A stretch of DNA of 64,000 nucleotides from Elstera cyanobacteriorum (GTDB taxonomy: Bacteria > Pseudomonadota > Alphaproteobacteria > Elsterales > Elsteraceae): the NCBI RefSeq assembly GCF_002251735.1, contig NZ_NOXS01000035.1, forward strand, positions 4,814-68,813, written 5' to 3'. Positions 56,797 to 64,000 of the stretch are shown piece by piece. The stretch's first letter is position 1; every line of letters starts with the position of its first letter. The notes below the pieces were generated by a model that was not told the origin of the DNA, ran no database searches, and saw nothing but the letters and a program-made list of their open reading frames with translations. Made by a program: the position numbers and the translations under genes.

Positions 56797-57972
56797 ATGA
56801 AGCCGCTCAACCCGCTTTTCGCCAATCTCGGCACGACGATTTTCGAGGTCATGTCCGGCCTCGCGCGTGATCATCAGGCCATCAACCTGGGCCAAGGGTT
56901 CCCGGATGGGAACGGCAGCCCGGCCATCGTCGCCAAGGCGCAAGAAGCCCTGGCCGACCGCCCGAACCAATATCCGCCGATGTTGGGCCTGCCCGAACTG
57001 CGCCAAGCGGTCGCCGCCCACGGTGCGCGCTTCTTTGGCGTCGATGCCGATTGGCAGAGCCAAGTGATCGTCACCTCTGGCGCGACCGAGGCTCTGGCCG
57101 CCACGCTGCTCGGGCTAATCGCGCCGGGCGACGAGGTGGTGATGTTCGAGCCGATGTATGATTCGTACCTGCCCATCGTGCGGCTGGCGGGCGGTGTGCC
57201 GAAGCTGGTACGCCTCGCACCGCCGACCTGGGCGGTGCCGGAAGCCGAGTTGCGGGCTGCCTTTGGGCCGAAAACCAAGCTGATCCTGTTCAACACGCCG
57301 CATAATCCGACCGGTAAGGTCTTTTCGGCGGCGGACCTGAGCCTAATCGCCGAACTTTGCCGCGCCCATGATGCGATTGCCGTCTGCGATGAAGTTTATG
57401 AGCATCTGGCCTTCGACGGGACCAAACACCGCTCGATCATGGCGGAACCGGGCATGGCCGACCGCGCCGTGCGCATTGGATCGGCGGGTAAAACCTTTTC
57501 GCTGACCGGCTGGAAGGTCGGTTATATCACCGCCGCCCCCGCGCTAATGCCGGTCATTGCGAAAACGCATCAATTTCTAACCTTCACCACCCCCCCCAAT
57601 CTTCAGGCCGCCGTTGCCTGGGGGCTGGCGCAGGAGGATGGGTTCTTCCAAACGCTCGGCCAAGAGATGCAGCGCAAGCGCGATCTGCTGAGCGATGGGC
57701 TACGCCGCCTGGGGTTCGACGTCCAGGCTTCGGCGGGCACTTATTTCTTAACCGTCGATATCCGCTCGCTGGGGTATCCGGGGTCAGACGCTGATTTCTG
57801 CCGCCGCCTGACGCTGGAAGCGGGCGTGGCCGCCATTCCGGTGGGGGCCTTCTACGATGGGGGGCTGGAAACGCCCTATGTCCGCTTCTGCTTCTGTAAG
57901 GACGATAGCACCCTAACCGGCGCGCTCGATCGGCTGGCGCCTTATCTCGCGAAGGTCGGCGGGGCGTGGTGA
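56797..57972 (+). CDS. class I/II aminotransferase
   Basis: A 391-residue PLP enzyme. 'VTSGATEALAATLLGL' marks the cofactor pocket, 'LFNTPHNPTGKVFS' the asparagine loop, 'AVCDEVYEHLAFDG' the Asp, and 'GSAGKTFSLTGWKVGY' the PLP lysine. It is nearest in pattern to methionine/kynurenine-type aminotransferases (YbdL/KAT group), inferred from 'INLGQGFPDGNG'. An AGAGGGG site precedes the ATG, and its end overlaps the next gene. Confidence 0.9.
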   Translation: MKPLNPLFANLGTTIFEVMSGLARDHQAINLGQGFPDGNGSPAIVAKAQEALADRPNQYPPMLGLPELRQAVAAHGARFFGVDADWQSQVIVTSGATEALAATLLGLIAPGDEVVMFEPMYDSYLPIVRLAGGVPKLVRLAPPTWAVPEAELRAAFGPKTKLILFNTPHNPTGKVFSAADLSLIAELCRAHDAIAVCDEVYEHLAFDGTKHRSIMAEPGMADRAVRIGSAGKTFSLTGWKVGYITAAPALMPVIAKTHQFLTFTTPPNLQAAVAWGLAQEDGFFQTLGQEMQRKRDLLSDGLRRLGFDVQASAGTYFLTVDIRSLGYPGSDADFCRRLTLEAGVAAIPVGAFYDGGLETPYVRFCFCKDDSTLTGALDRLAPYLAKVGGAW

Positions 57973-59576
57973 TCCAACTCAATCTTGCCGATGCGTTTGC
58001 GGCCTGGGAACGCGGCGATGCGGCCACGGCGCGGCAGATCGTGCGCACGCTGCTCCGCAAACAGCCGAAACTGGCGGGCGCCCATTATCTAACCGGCCTG
58101 CTCTGCCTGGGCGATGGCGAAGCGGGAAAGGCCGTTCAAGCATTACGCCTTGCGCTGACGCACGGGCCGGATTCGCCCGCCCTGCGCCTTGCCCTGGGCC
58201 GGGCCTATGCCATGGGCGGCGCCCAGGCCCAGGCGGAGGAAAATTTCCGCACGGCCCTAACCCTGGTGCCCGGCCTACCCGCCGCGCTCTGGTCACTGTC
58301 CGATCTCTACTTCCGCAGCGGGCGCGGGGCGGACGCGCTGCCGCTGCTCCGCGACCTGACCGCCGCCCGGCCGGAGGATGCCCTTGCCTGGGAGCGGATC
58401 GGCATCCTCCAACGGCAATCAGGGAAACTTACGGAAGCACTGGATAGTTTTGATACTGTTATAAAACTAGACCCGGAACAACCGCGCGCCTGGGCCAATC
58501 GCGCCGCCGTGCTGCTCGACCTTGGGCGAACGGCGGAGGCTTTGGCCGATCTCGCCGCCGCCCGCGCGCGCCACCCAGACGATGCCGGGCTGACGCGAAA
58601 CCACGCCCTCGCCCTTACCCGCGCTGGGCAGGCCGGGGCGGCGCTGCCGCTCTACGCCAGCCTCTTGGCCGAAACGCCGGACGCAGGTCTCAGCCGCGAC
58701 TATGCCGAAGCGCTGATCAAGGCCGGGCGGGCAGCCGATGCGCAAACCATGTTGGAGGCCCTGGCCGCCACCGCACTGGACGATGCCGCCACTTGGTTTC
58801 TGCTGGGCGAAGCCGCCCGCGCGGCGGGGCAGATCGACACTGCGCGCGACGCCTATCGGCGGACGCTTGCGCTCGAGGCAGAGGATCGGCTAGGGGCTGG
58901 CCCCGCCTTGGCCCTGCTCGGCGACACGGGACCGGCGGCCCTCCCCGCCCCCTATGTGAAAGCCCTCTTCGACGAGTATGCAGCTCGTTTCGATACCGAA
59001 TTGACGGAGACATTGCAGTATCGCGGGCCGGACCTGTTGCGCGCCCTGCTCGATCAGCACGCCCCGCGCCCCGGCTTACGCCTTCTCGATGTCGGCTGCG
59101 GTACCGGATTATCGGCAATTCCCTTCGCTAATATCGCTTCCGAAATAATTGGGATTGACCTATCGCCCGCGATGTTGGCGCAAGCGGCGGCGCGGGGCCT
59201 CTATCGGGAGGTGATCGAAGGCGAGGCCGTCGCTACCCTAGCCGCCCGCCCGCCCGCCAGCGCCGATTTGATCCTGGCCGCTGATGTGCTGGTCTATCTC
59301 GGCGATCTCGCCCCCTTCCACGCCGCCGCCGCGCGGGTGCTCGGCCCTGGCGGGCGCATTCTGGCCAGCGTCGAAGCCCATCCGGACTCCGACGCCAACT
59401 TCTCCCTGCACGATGGCTTCCGCTATCGCCACGGGGCCGACGCCTTAAAACGCTTGCTGCACGCGCACTCTTACCGGATTCTGGCGCTCACCCCCGTTAC
59501 CACCCGCCTGAATAAGGGCGAACCGGTGCCGGGCCTCGCCTATCTCGCCGAAGTTGCGCCGGAGAAACCGCTATGA
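57966..59576 (+). CDS. TPR-repeat methyltransferase fusion
   Basis: A protein of 535-536 residues. Residues 1-330 hold about nine tetratricopeptide repeats (for example 'GKLTEALDSFDTVIKLDPEQ'), and residues 340-520 a class I methyltransferase with motif I 'RLLDVGCGTGLSAIPFA'. Such fusions methylate partner proteins or small molecules recruited by the repeats; the target is unknown. It begins with GTG at 57966 or 57969, the latter overlapping the aminotransferase stop, and its stop overlaps the pirin start. Confidence 0.87.
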   Translation: MVIQLNLADAFAAWERGDAATARQIVRTLLRKQPKLAGAHYLTGLLCLGDGEAGKAVQALRLALTHGPDSPALRLALGRAYAMGGAQAQAEENFRTALTLVPGLPAALWSLSDLYFRSGRGADALPLLRDLTAARPEDALAWERIGILQRQSGKLTEALDSFDTVIKLDPEQPRAWANRAAVLLDLGRTAEALADLAAARARHPDDAGLTRNHALALTRAGQAGAALPLYASLLAETPDAGLSRDYAEALIKAGRAADAQTMLEALAATALDDAATWFLLGEAARAAGQIDTARDAYRRTLALEAEDRLGAGPALALLGDTGPAALPAPYVKALFDEYAARFDTELTETLQYRGPDLLRALLDQHAPRPGLRLLDVGCGTGLSAIPFANIASEIIGIDLSPAMLAQAAARGLYREVIEGEAVATLAARPPASADLILAADVLVYLGDLAPFHAAAARVLGPGGRILASVEAHPDSDANFSLHDGFRYRHGADALKRLLHAHSYRILALTPVTTRLNKGEPVPGLAYLAEVAPEKPL

Positions 59577-60445
59577 CCGACCTCGCCCTTGTTCTCGACG
59601 GCAAAGCCCGCGATCTCGGTGGCGGCATGATGGTACGGCGCATCCTGCCGCAAGCAGTGCGCCGATCGGTCGGCCCGTTTGTCTTTTATGATCACATTGG
59701 CCCCGTGGATTTTGCGCCGGGCGAGGCCCTAGAAGTCCGCCCGCATCCGCATATCGGGCTTGAAACGGTCACCTATTGTTTCGAAGGCGAAATATTGCAT
59801 CGAGACAGCCTTGGTATCGTTCAACCGATCCAGCCGGGGGCGATGAACTGGATGACCGCCGGGCGCGGCATCGTCCATTCCGAACGAGTGACCGATGCCG
59901 TCCGCGCTTCCGGTCAGCGGTTGCACGCGGTGCAGGCCTGGGTCGCCCTGCCCCAGGCCGATGAGGAATGCGACCCCGCCTTCCACCACCACCCCGCCGC
60001 CGATCTGCCGGTTGTCAGCCAGGACGGCGTAACCCTGCGCCTGCTGGCCGGGCGCATCGGCGCTCTGCGCTCCCCCGTCCCCACCAAGACCGAAACCCTT
60101 TACGCCGACCTAAGCCTGGACGCCGGGGCCTGCTACACGCTGGGTGCCGATCTGGCCGAAGAACGGGCAATTTATGTGGTGGATGGTACCGTCTACATCG
60201 ACGGCCAGCGCTTTAGCGTCGGGCAAATGCCGGTGCTGCACCCCAACACCGATTATAGCCTGCTGGCGGAAGAGGCGAGCCGTGTGATGCTGCTGGGTGG
60301 CGCGCCGCTGGATGGGCCGCGCACGATGTTCTGGAACTTCGTTTCCTCCCGCAAGGAGCGGATCGAACAGGCCAAGGACGAGTGGCGTGCCCAGAGCTTC
60401 CCTAAGATCCCAGGCGAGACAGAGTTTATTCCGCTCCCGGAATAA
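59573..60445 (+). CDS. pirin-family protein
   Basis: A 290-residue bicupin. The metal site of the N-terminal cupin is 'HPHIGLETVTYCFEGEILH' with later 'GIVHSERVTD', and the C-terminal pirin domain is present ('APLDGPRTMFWNFVSSRKER'). Bacterial pirins include quercetin dioxygenases and metabolic regulators. It overlaps the upstream fusion gene by ATGA and the convergent ATPase gene by 20 bases. Confidence 0.92.
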   Translation: MTDLALVLDGKARDLGGGMMVRRILPQAVRRSVGPFVFYDHIGPVDFAPGEALEVRPHPHIGLETVTYCFEGEILHRDSLGIVQPIQPGAMNWMTAGRGIVHSERVTDAVRASGQRLHAVQAWVALPQADEECDPAFHHHPAADLPVVSQDGVTLRLLAGRIGALRSPVPTKTETLYADLSLDAGACYTLGADLAEERAIYVVDGTVYIDGQRFSVGQMPVLHPNTDYSLLAEEASRVMLLGGAPLDGPRTMFWNFVSSRKERIEQAKDEWRAQSFPKIPGETEFIPLPE

Positions 60446-61517
60446 TCCAACCATCCCGAATGGCAAGACCGATGGCGCTGCCGGGTTCGGGCGGCGGTAC
60501 CCGGTGCTCAAGCTCCAACCAACGGTCGCCGAGGCTGGGCACGCTGACCGACACGCGCCAATGGCTGCCCTGATACATGGCGCCGCCCGCCACCGCCGCC
60601 AGCGTTCCGGGGCTTCCAGGCGGCGTGATCTCAAGGTCATGGGCGCGCAGGCAAACCGTCACCACCCCTGGTTCCTGCCCGGTCTTCGCCCTTAGAAACA
60701 CCCGCAAGCCGCCGATTTCGGTCGGAAACCCCGCCGCTTCCTTGCCGCCCAGCAGCACGGCGGGCACCAGCATGCCATCGCCAACGAAGCGCGCGACATG
60801 GGCGGTCGCCGGGGTGCGATAGAGCGTCTGTGGCGCCCCGCATTGCGCGAGCCGCCCTTGATGCAGCACGGCGATCCGGTCGGCCAGGGCCAAGGCTTCG
60901 CTTTGATCGTGGGTGACGTAGAGAAAGGTGGAGCCAAGGGCGCGGCGCATCGCCACAAACTCCTGCCGCACCGATTGGCGCAGGGCCGGGTCGAGGTTCG
61001 CGAGCGGCTCGTCGAGCAACACTAGGCCGGGGGCTTTGGCGAGGCAGCGCGCCAAAGCCACGCGCTGCCGCTGCCCGCCAGAAAGGTCGGACGGCTTGCG
61101 CCCGGCAAGCCCGGATAGGCCAACCTGCGCCAGCGCCTGCGCCACACGGGCCTCCTGCGCCTGCGTCGGAAGTCCCGCCAGTTCCAGCCCGAAGCGCACA
61201 TTCTCCGCCACACTCAGGTGCGGCCACAGCGCGTAGGATTGAAAGACAATGCCAAGGTTGCGCTTTTCCGGCGGCACCGTCGCCCCCGCACCGGACATCA
61301 GCCGCTCGCCGAAATGGATCGTCCCGCTGTCTGGTGCGTCGAACCCGGCGATCTGGCGCAGGAGCGTGGTCTTGCCGCAGCCCGATTCGCCGAGAATGAC
61401 CATAAACTCGCCACGTGCGATGCTGAGCGAGAGGTTATCCAACACGGTCACCCCGCCCAACCGACGGGTCAGGCGGTCGATGGTGACCGAAACGGGCGGG
61501 GCACGGAAGTCGGTCAT
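60426..61517 (-). CDS. ATPase of an FbpC-type ABC importer
   Basis: A 363-residue ABC protein. Walker A is 'GESGCGKTT', the Q-loop 'GIVFQSYALWPHLSVAEN', the signature 'LSGGQRQRVALARCL' and Walker B 'LVLLDEPLANLD'; a C-terminal TOBE-type regulatory domain follows. This layout is that of ferric-iron or phosphonate/thiamine importers. Its ATG overlaps the permease stop, and the operon order is binding protein, permease, ATPase. Confidence 0.92.
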   Translation of the reverse strand: MTDFRAPPVSVTIDRLTRRLGGVTVLDNLSLSIARGEFMVILGESGCGKTTLLRQIAGFDAPDSGTIHFGERLMSGAGATVPPEKRNLGIVFQSYALWPHLSVAENVRFGLELAGLPTQAQEARVAQALAQVGLSGLAGRKPSDLSGGQRQRVALARCLAKAPGLVLLDEPLANLDPALRQSVRQEFVAMRRALGSTFLYVTHDQSEALALADRIAVLHQGRLAQCGAPQTLYRTPATAHVARFVGDGMLVPAVLLGGKEAAGFPTEIGGLRVFLRAKTGQEPGVVTVCLRAHDLEITPPGSPGTLAAVAGGAMYQGSHWRVSVSVPSLGDRWLELEHRVPPPEPGSAIGLAIRDGWIIPGAE

Positions 61518-63199
61518 GCATCTCCCCAAGGCAGCAAATGCCGCAGGCGCGGCGGTAGACGGGTGCTGAGGCCCGCCAGCCCGAAAACGATCAGCAAACA
61601 GAGTATGGAGAGGGCCGCCGCCCCTGGGGCATCGCCGCCTTCCTCCAGAAAATAAATGACGATGCCGATGGTCTCCGTTCCCCGCGCCCAGAGAAGGGCG
61701 GAAACGGTGAGTTCGCTAAAAGCCGTCAGGAACACCAGCAAGGCCCCCGCCGCTGCCGTCGGCAAGAGCAAGGGCGCATGGACGCGCCGCAGCCGCAGCC
61801 AGAACCCCGCCCCTTGGGCCTGGGCGGCCTCGTCCAACACCGGGTCGAGCTGCCGCACCGCCGCCTGCACCGGGCGCAGGATCAGCGGAAAGAACCGCGC
61901 CAGATAGGCCAGCAAAATGATCGCCGCCGTGCCGTAGAGCGAGACGTCGAGCACCGGCAAGGGGCGGATCAACAGGAGGATCATAGCGATCCCCAGCACC
62001 ACCCCCGGCAGGGCATAGGGCGCTTCGATGATCGGATCGAAGAGCCGCAGCAAGCGCCGCAGCCAGGGTGCCGCTGCGCGCGCCTCGATCACCGCGAAGG
62101 GTAGCGCCAGCAGGATCAGCAGCCCCGCCGCCAGCCCAGACATCCAAAGGGAATTGACCAGCCCGCGCAGCGTTTGCGCCGCCGCCAGCACCCGGAGGAA
62201 ATGGGCGAGGGTCACCGTCTCCGCCGTCAAGGGCAGACCATAGGCGCGGGTCAGCGCGGTCGCCAGTAGCGAGAGCAGCGGCAGCACCGTCATCATCAGC
62301 CCGAGCGCGGCGAGCGTCAGGGTTACCGGGCGCCGCCAGCGGCGCAGGGGCAGCACCAGCCCCACCGGGCGCTGCCCGCCGCCCCCGATCAGCACCCGGC
62401 TGCGCGCGCGGGCCATCGTGCGGGCCACCAGAACGACCGCCGCCGAGATCGCCGCCAGGGCCAAGGCCATCAACCCGGCTTCCGCCAGGATCGACGGGCC
62501 GAAACCCGCGAGGCGCTGATAGATGAGCACCGGCACCGTGGGATAACGCGCGGGAATGCCCAACAACGCGGGGATGCCGAAGTTCCCGAGGCAGGCGACG
62601 AAGGCCAAAGCCGCCGCCGCCAGCAAGGCGGGCAGGATCAGCGGTAGCAGAATGCGCAGCAGCAGCGGCCCTGGCCCCGCCCCTTCCGCCTGTGCCGCCT
62701 CAATCAACTCCCCCGGTACGCTGCGCAGGGCCGCGCGGACGGCCAGGAAGATCAGCGGCACATGCTCGACCCCCAGCAGCAGAATGATCCCGCCGGGGGA
62801 ATAGAGCGGATTGGGCGACCCGGCTTCGGGCGCAATGCCGAGCAGAATCAACAGCGGATTATTCGGCGATAGAAGCTCGATCCACGCCAGCGCGATGATC
62901 TGCGAGGGGATCAGCAGCGGCAGCAGAGCCATCGCTGTGACCCAGCGCCGCCCGCCGCAGTCGGTCAAGCCAACCGCCAGGGCAAGACCGGTGCCGAGCA
63001 GCAGCGCCACCGCCGCCCCGCCGATGCTGGTGACCAGCGAGCGACCCAGCGCCCGCCCAAAGGCGGGGCTGGCGGTCAATTGCGCCATCAACGCCGGGTC
63101 GAGCGCTTCGGCCAGCAGCCGCACCATCGGCAGCAGGCTGACCGCCGCCACGAGGGCGACGGTTGCAAGACCCAGCAGCGTATCGGCGCGAACGCGCAA
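61514..63199 (-). CDS. double permease of an FbpB-type ABC importer
   Basis: A 561-residue protein with about 12 membrane helices, two fused permease halves. Each half has an ATPase-contact loop, 'ELIEAAQAEGAGPGPLLLRI' and 'VLDEAAQAQGAGFWLRLRRV'. The fused form is typical of FbpB iron importers and of PhnU-like importers. It follows the binding protein stop by three bases. Confidence 0.92.
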   Translation of the reverse strand: MRVRADTLLGLATVALVAAVSLLPMVRLLAEALDPALMAQLTASPAFGRALGRSLVTSIGGAAVALLLGTGLALAVGLTDCGGRRWVTAMALLPLLIPSQIIALAWIELLSPNNPLLILLGIAPEAGSPNPLYSPGGIILLLGVEHVPLIFLAVRAALRSVPGELIEAAQAEGAGPGPLLLRILLPLILPALLAAAALAFVACLGNFGIPALLGIPARYPTVPVLIYQRLAGFGPSILAEAGLMALALAAISAAVVLVARTMARARSRVLIGGGGQRPVGLVLPLRRWRRPVTLTLAALGLMMTVLPLLSLLATALTRAYGLPLTAETVTLAHFLRVLAAAQTLRGLVNSLWMSGLAAGLLILLALPFAVIEARAAAPWLRRLLRLFDPIIEAPYALPGVVLGIAMILLLIRPLPVLDVSLYGTAAIILLAYLARFFPLILRPVQAAVRQLDPVLDEAAQAQGAGFWLRLRRVHAPLLLPTAAAGALLVFLTAFSELTVSALLWARGTETIGIVIYFLEEGGDAPGAAALSILCLLIVFGLAGLSTRLPPRLRHLLPWGDA

Positions 63200-63202
63200 T
63201 CC

Positions 63203-64000
63203 TTATCCCCCGAAGGCGTCGGCGAAACGCTTCTTATTCGCCTGATCGTCCTTTAGCAGGCTTTGCACCGGGGCCGGCAAGACCTTAATCGCGTCGCGGG
63301 CGGGGAAGCCTTCCGGCGCGGGTACGTCGGCGCGCATCGGCAGATAGCCCTGCGAGGCCGCAAACTTTTGCCCCTCGGCAGATAGGATGAAATCGATGAA
63401 GGCTTTCGCCGCCGCCGGGTTCTTGGCGGTGGACAGCAGGGCGACAGGCTCCGTCACCACCGTCACGCCTTCTTTCGGGAAGACGAAATCGACGGGCGAG
63501 CCGTCCTTTTTGGCGTTCAGGCCCATGAAATCCACGATGATCCCATAGAGTTTCTGACCGCCCGCCACCTGGGTGCGGACCTGACCATTCCCCTGGACGG
63601 CCACGGCACCATTCTGGGCAAGGCTCTCGAAATACCCAAGACCGATGTCTTTCAACCCGCCAAGCGTGCCCATATGGATTGCCGCTGCGCCGCTATACAG
63701 CGGGCTGGGCAGCACGACCTGGCCTTTTGCATCGGCAGCCAGCAGGTCTTTCCAGCTTTCCGGCTTCTTGGCCTTGGTATTGTAAATGATGCCGGTGGTG
63801 ATGAACTTGGTGCCGAAGTAGGTGAAATCCTTATCGAAAGCCCCCTCCGGCAAGCCCACCACCGGGGCCTGCTGATACGCCGCCAACCGGTTTTCGGCCT
63901 TCAACTGCTCCATCGTCATCGCATCGGCGATCAACAGCAGATCGGGCTGTGGCGCGCCCGCCGCAAACTCCGCCCGCAGCTTGCTCATCAACTGGGTCGT
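63203..64000 (-). CDS. extracellular solute-binding protein of the FbpA type, N-terminus beyond the window
   Basis: The frame is open to the right edge, so the N-terminus and signal peptide are outside. Visible are 'DLLLIADAMTMEQLKAENRL', 'FGTKFITTGIIYNTKAKKPE' and 'SWKDLLAADAKGQVVLPSPL', with the C-terminal 'KAFIDFILSAEGQKFAASQG', all typical of iron- or 2-aminoethylphosphonate-binding proteins. The ligand cannot be decided; the FbpA tyrosine pair for iron is not clearly seen. It is first in the importer operon. Confidence 0.9.
   Translation of the reverse strand, partial: TTQLMSKLRAEFAAGAPQPDLLLIADAMTMEQLKAENRLAAYQQAPVVGLPEGAFDKDFTYFGTKFITTGIIYNTKAKKPESWKDLLAADAKGQVVLPSPLYSGAAAIHMGTLGGLKDIGLGYFESLAQNGAVAVQGNGQVRTQVAGGQKLYGIIVDFMGLNAKKDGSPVDFVFPKEGVTVVTEPVALLSTAKNPAAAKAFIDFILSAEGQKFAASQGYLPMRADVPAPEGFPARDAIKVLPAPVQSLLKDDQANKKRFADAFGG

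Noticed and set aside
60426-64000. Firm assignment of the last ABC importer to iron or to 2-aminoethylphosphonate
   Set aside because: Motifs fit both families, the binding protein is incomplete, and phnM is 10 kb away, so the substrate was left open.

Overview
The window is GC-rich with strong third-position GC bias, except for two visibly AT-rich patches (about 1-1310 and 11726-12638). Gene content points to an alphaproteobacterium, most likely of the Rhodospirillales. The evidence is the order rplU-rpmA / obgE-proB-proA-nadD-rsfS-rlmH, a TIGR02302-type protein after lysA, class III formaldehyde detoxification genes, and pervasive ATGA/GTGA translational coupling. The assignment is inference from gene content; no 16S rRNA is present. 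Nothing indicates a phage, a complete IS element or a CRISPR array.

Layout. Bases 1-1174 hold the front part of an AT-rich KAP-like P-loop NTPase that runs off the left edge; it looks like the border of a foreign island and is followed by a small GC-rich ORF remnant. Next come a periplasmic binding protein and an unusual chemoreceptor-like protein (1.5-3.5 kb). An arginine/lysine operon follows: argH - small lipoprotein - lysA - TIGR02302 protein. Divergent from it are a Tat-exported thioredoxin-like protein, an unknown protein and a ubiquinone-type hydroxylase. From 11.7 to 22.4 kb on the minus strand lies a glycan-type cluster: a very unusual ABC exporter with a degenerate ATPase domain, a cyclic-nucleotide-binding-domain protein, a 26-residue small ORF, four glycosyltransferases, a histidine phosphatase, a polysaccharide deacetylase, a VanZ-like protein and an AT-rich membrane protein. 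Most of these start codons overlap the preceding stop. At 22.6-30.5 kb a Yej-type peptide ABC importer is coupled to a class III nucleotide cyclase.

The middle (30.5-37.5 kb) is housekeeping: a methyltransferase, rlmH, rsfS (apparently starting at ATT), nadD, proA, a run of hairpins, proB, obgE, rpmA, rplU, and tRNA-Ser(CGA). Then follow a cytochrome P450 divergent from an AraC-type regulator, an MFS exporter with its TetR regulator and two matching operators, a GNAT enzyme, frmA-fghA, dctA, a cysteine hydrolase, hicAB, an OmpW-like protein with an FNR-like box, and a stand-alone phnF / phnM-DUF1045 locus.

The right part (51.6-64 kb) carries a ParDE-type toxin-antitoxin pair, tadA, 3-hydroxybutyrate dehydrogenase, a class I amidotransferase hydrolase coupled to an rRNA pseudouridine synthase and rsmD, a SnoaL-like protein, a small secreted protein, an aminotransferase, a TPR-methyltransferase fusion, a pirin, and an FbpABC-type ABC importer whose binding protein runs off the right edge.

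The best leads for something undescribed are the 11.7-22.4 kb glycan cluster with its degenerate, internally repeated ABC protein and small ORF, and the truncated AT-rich NTPase at the left edge. Functions in both are inferred from sequence motifs only.
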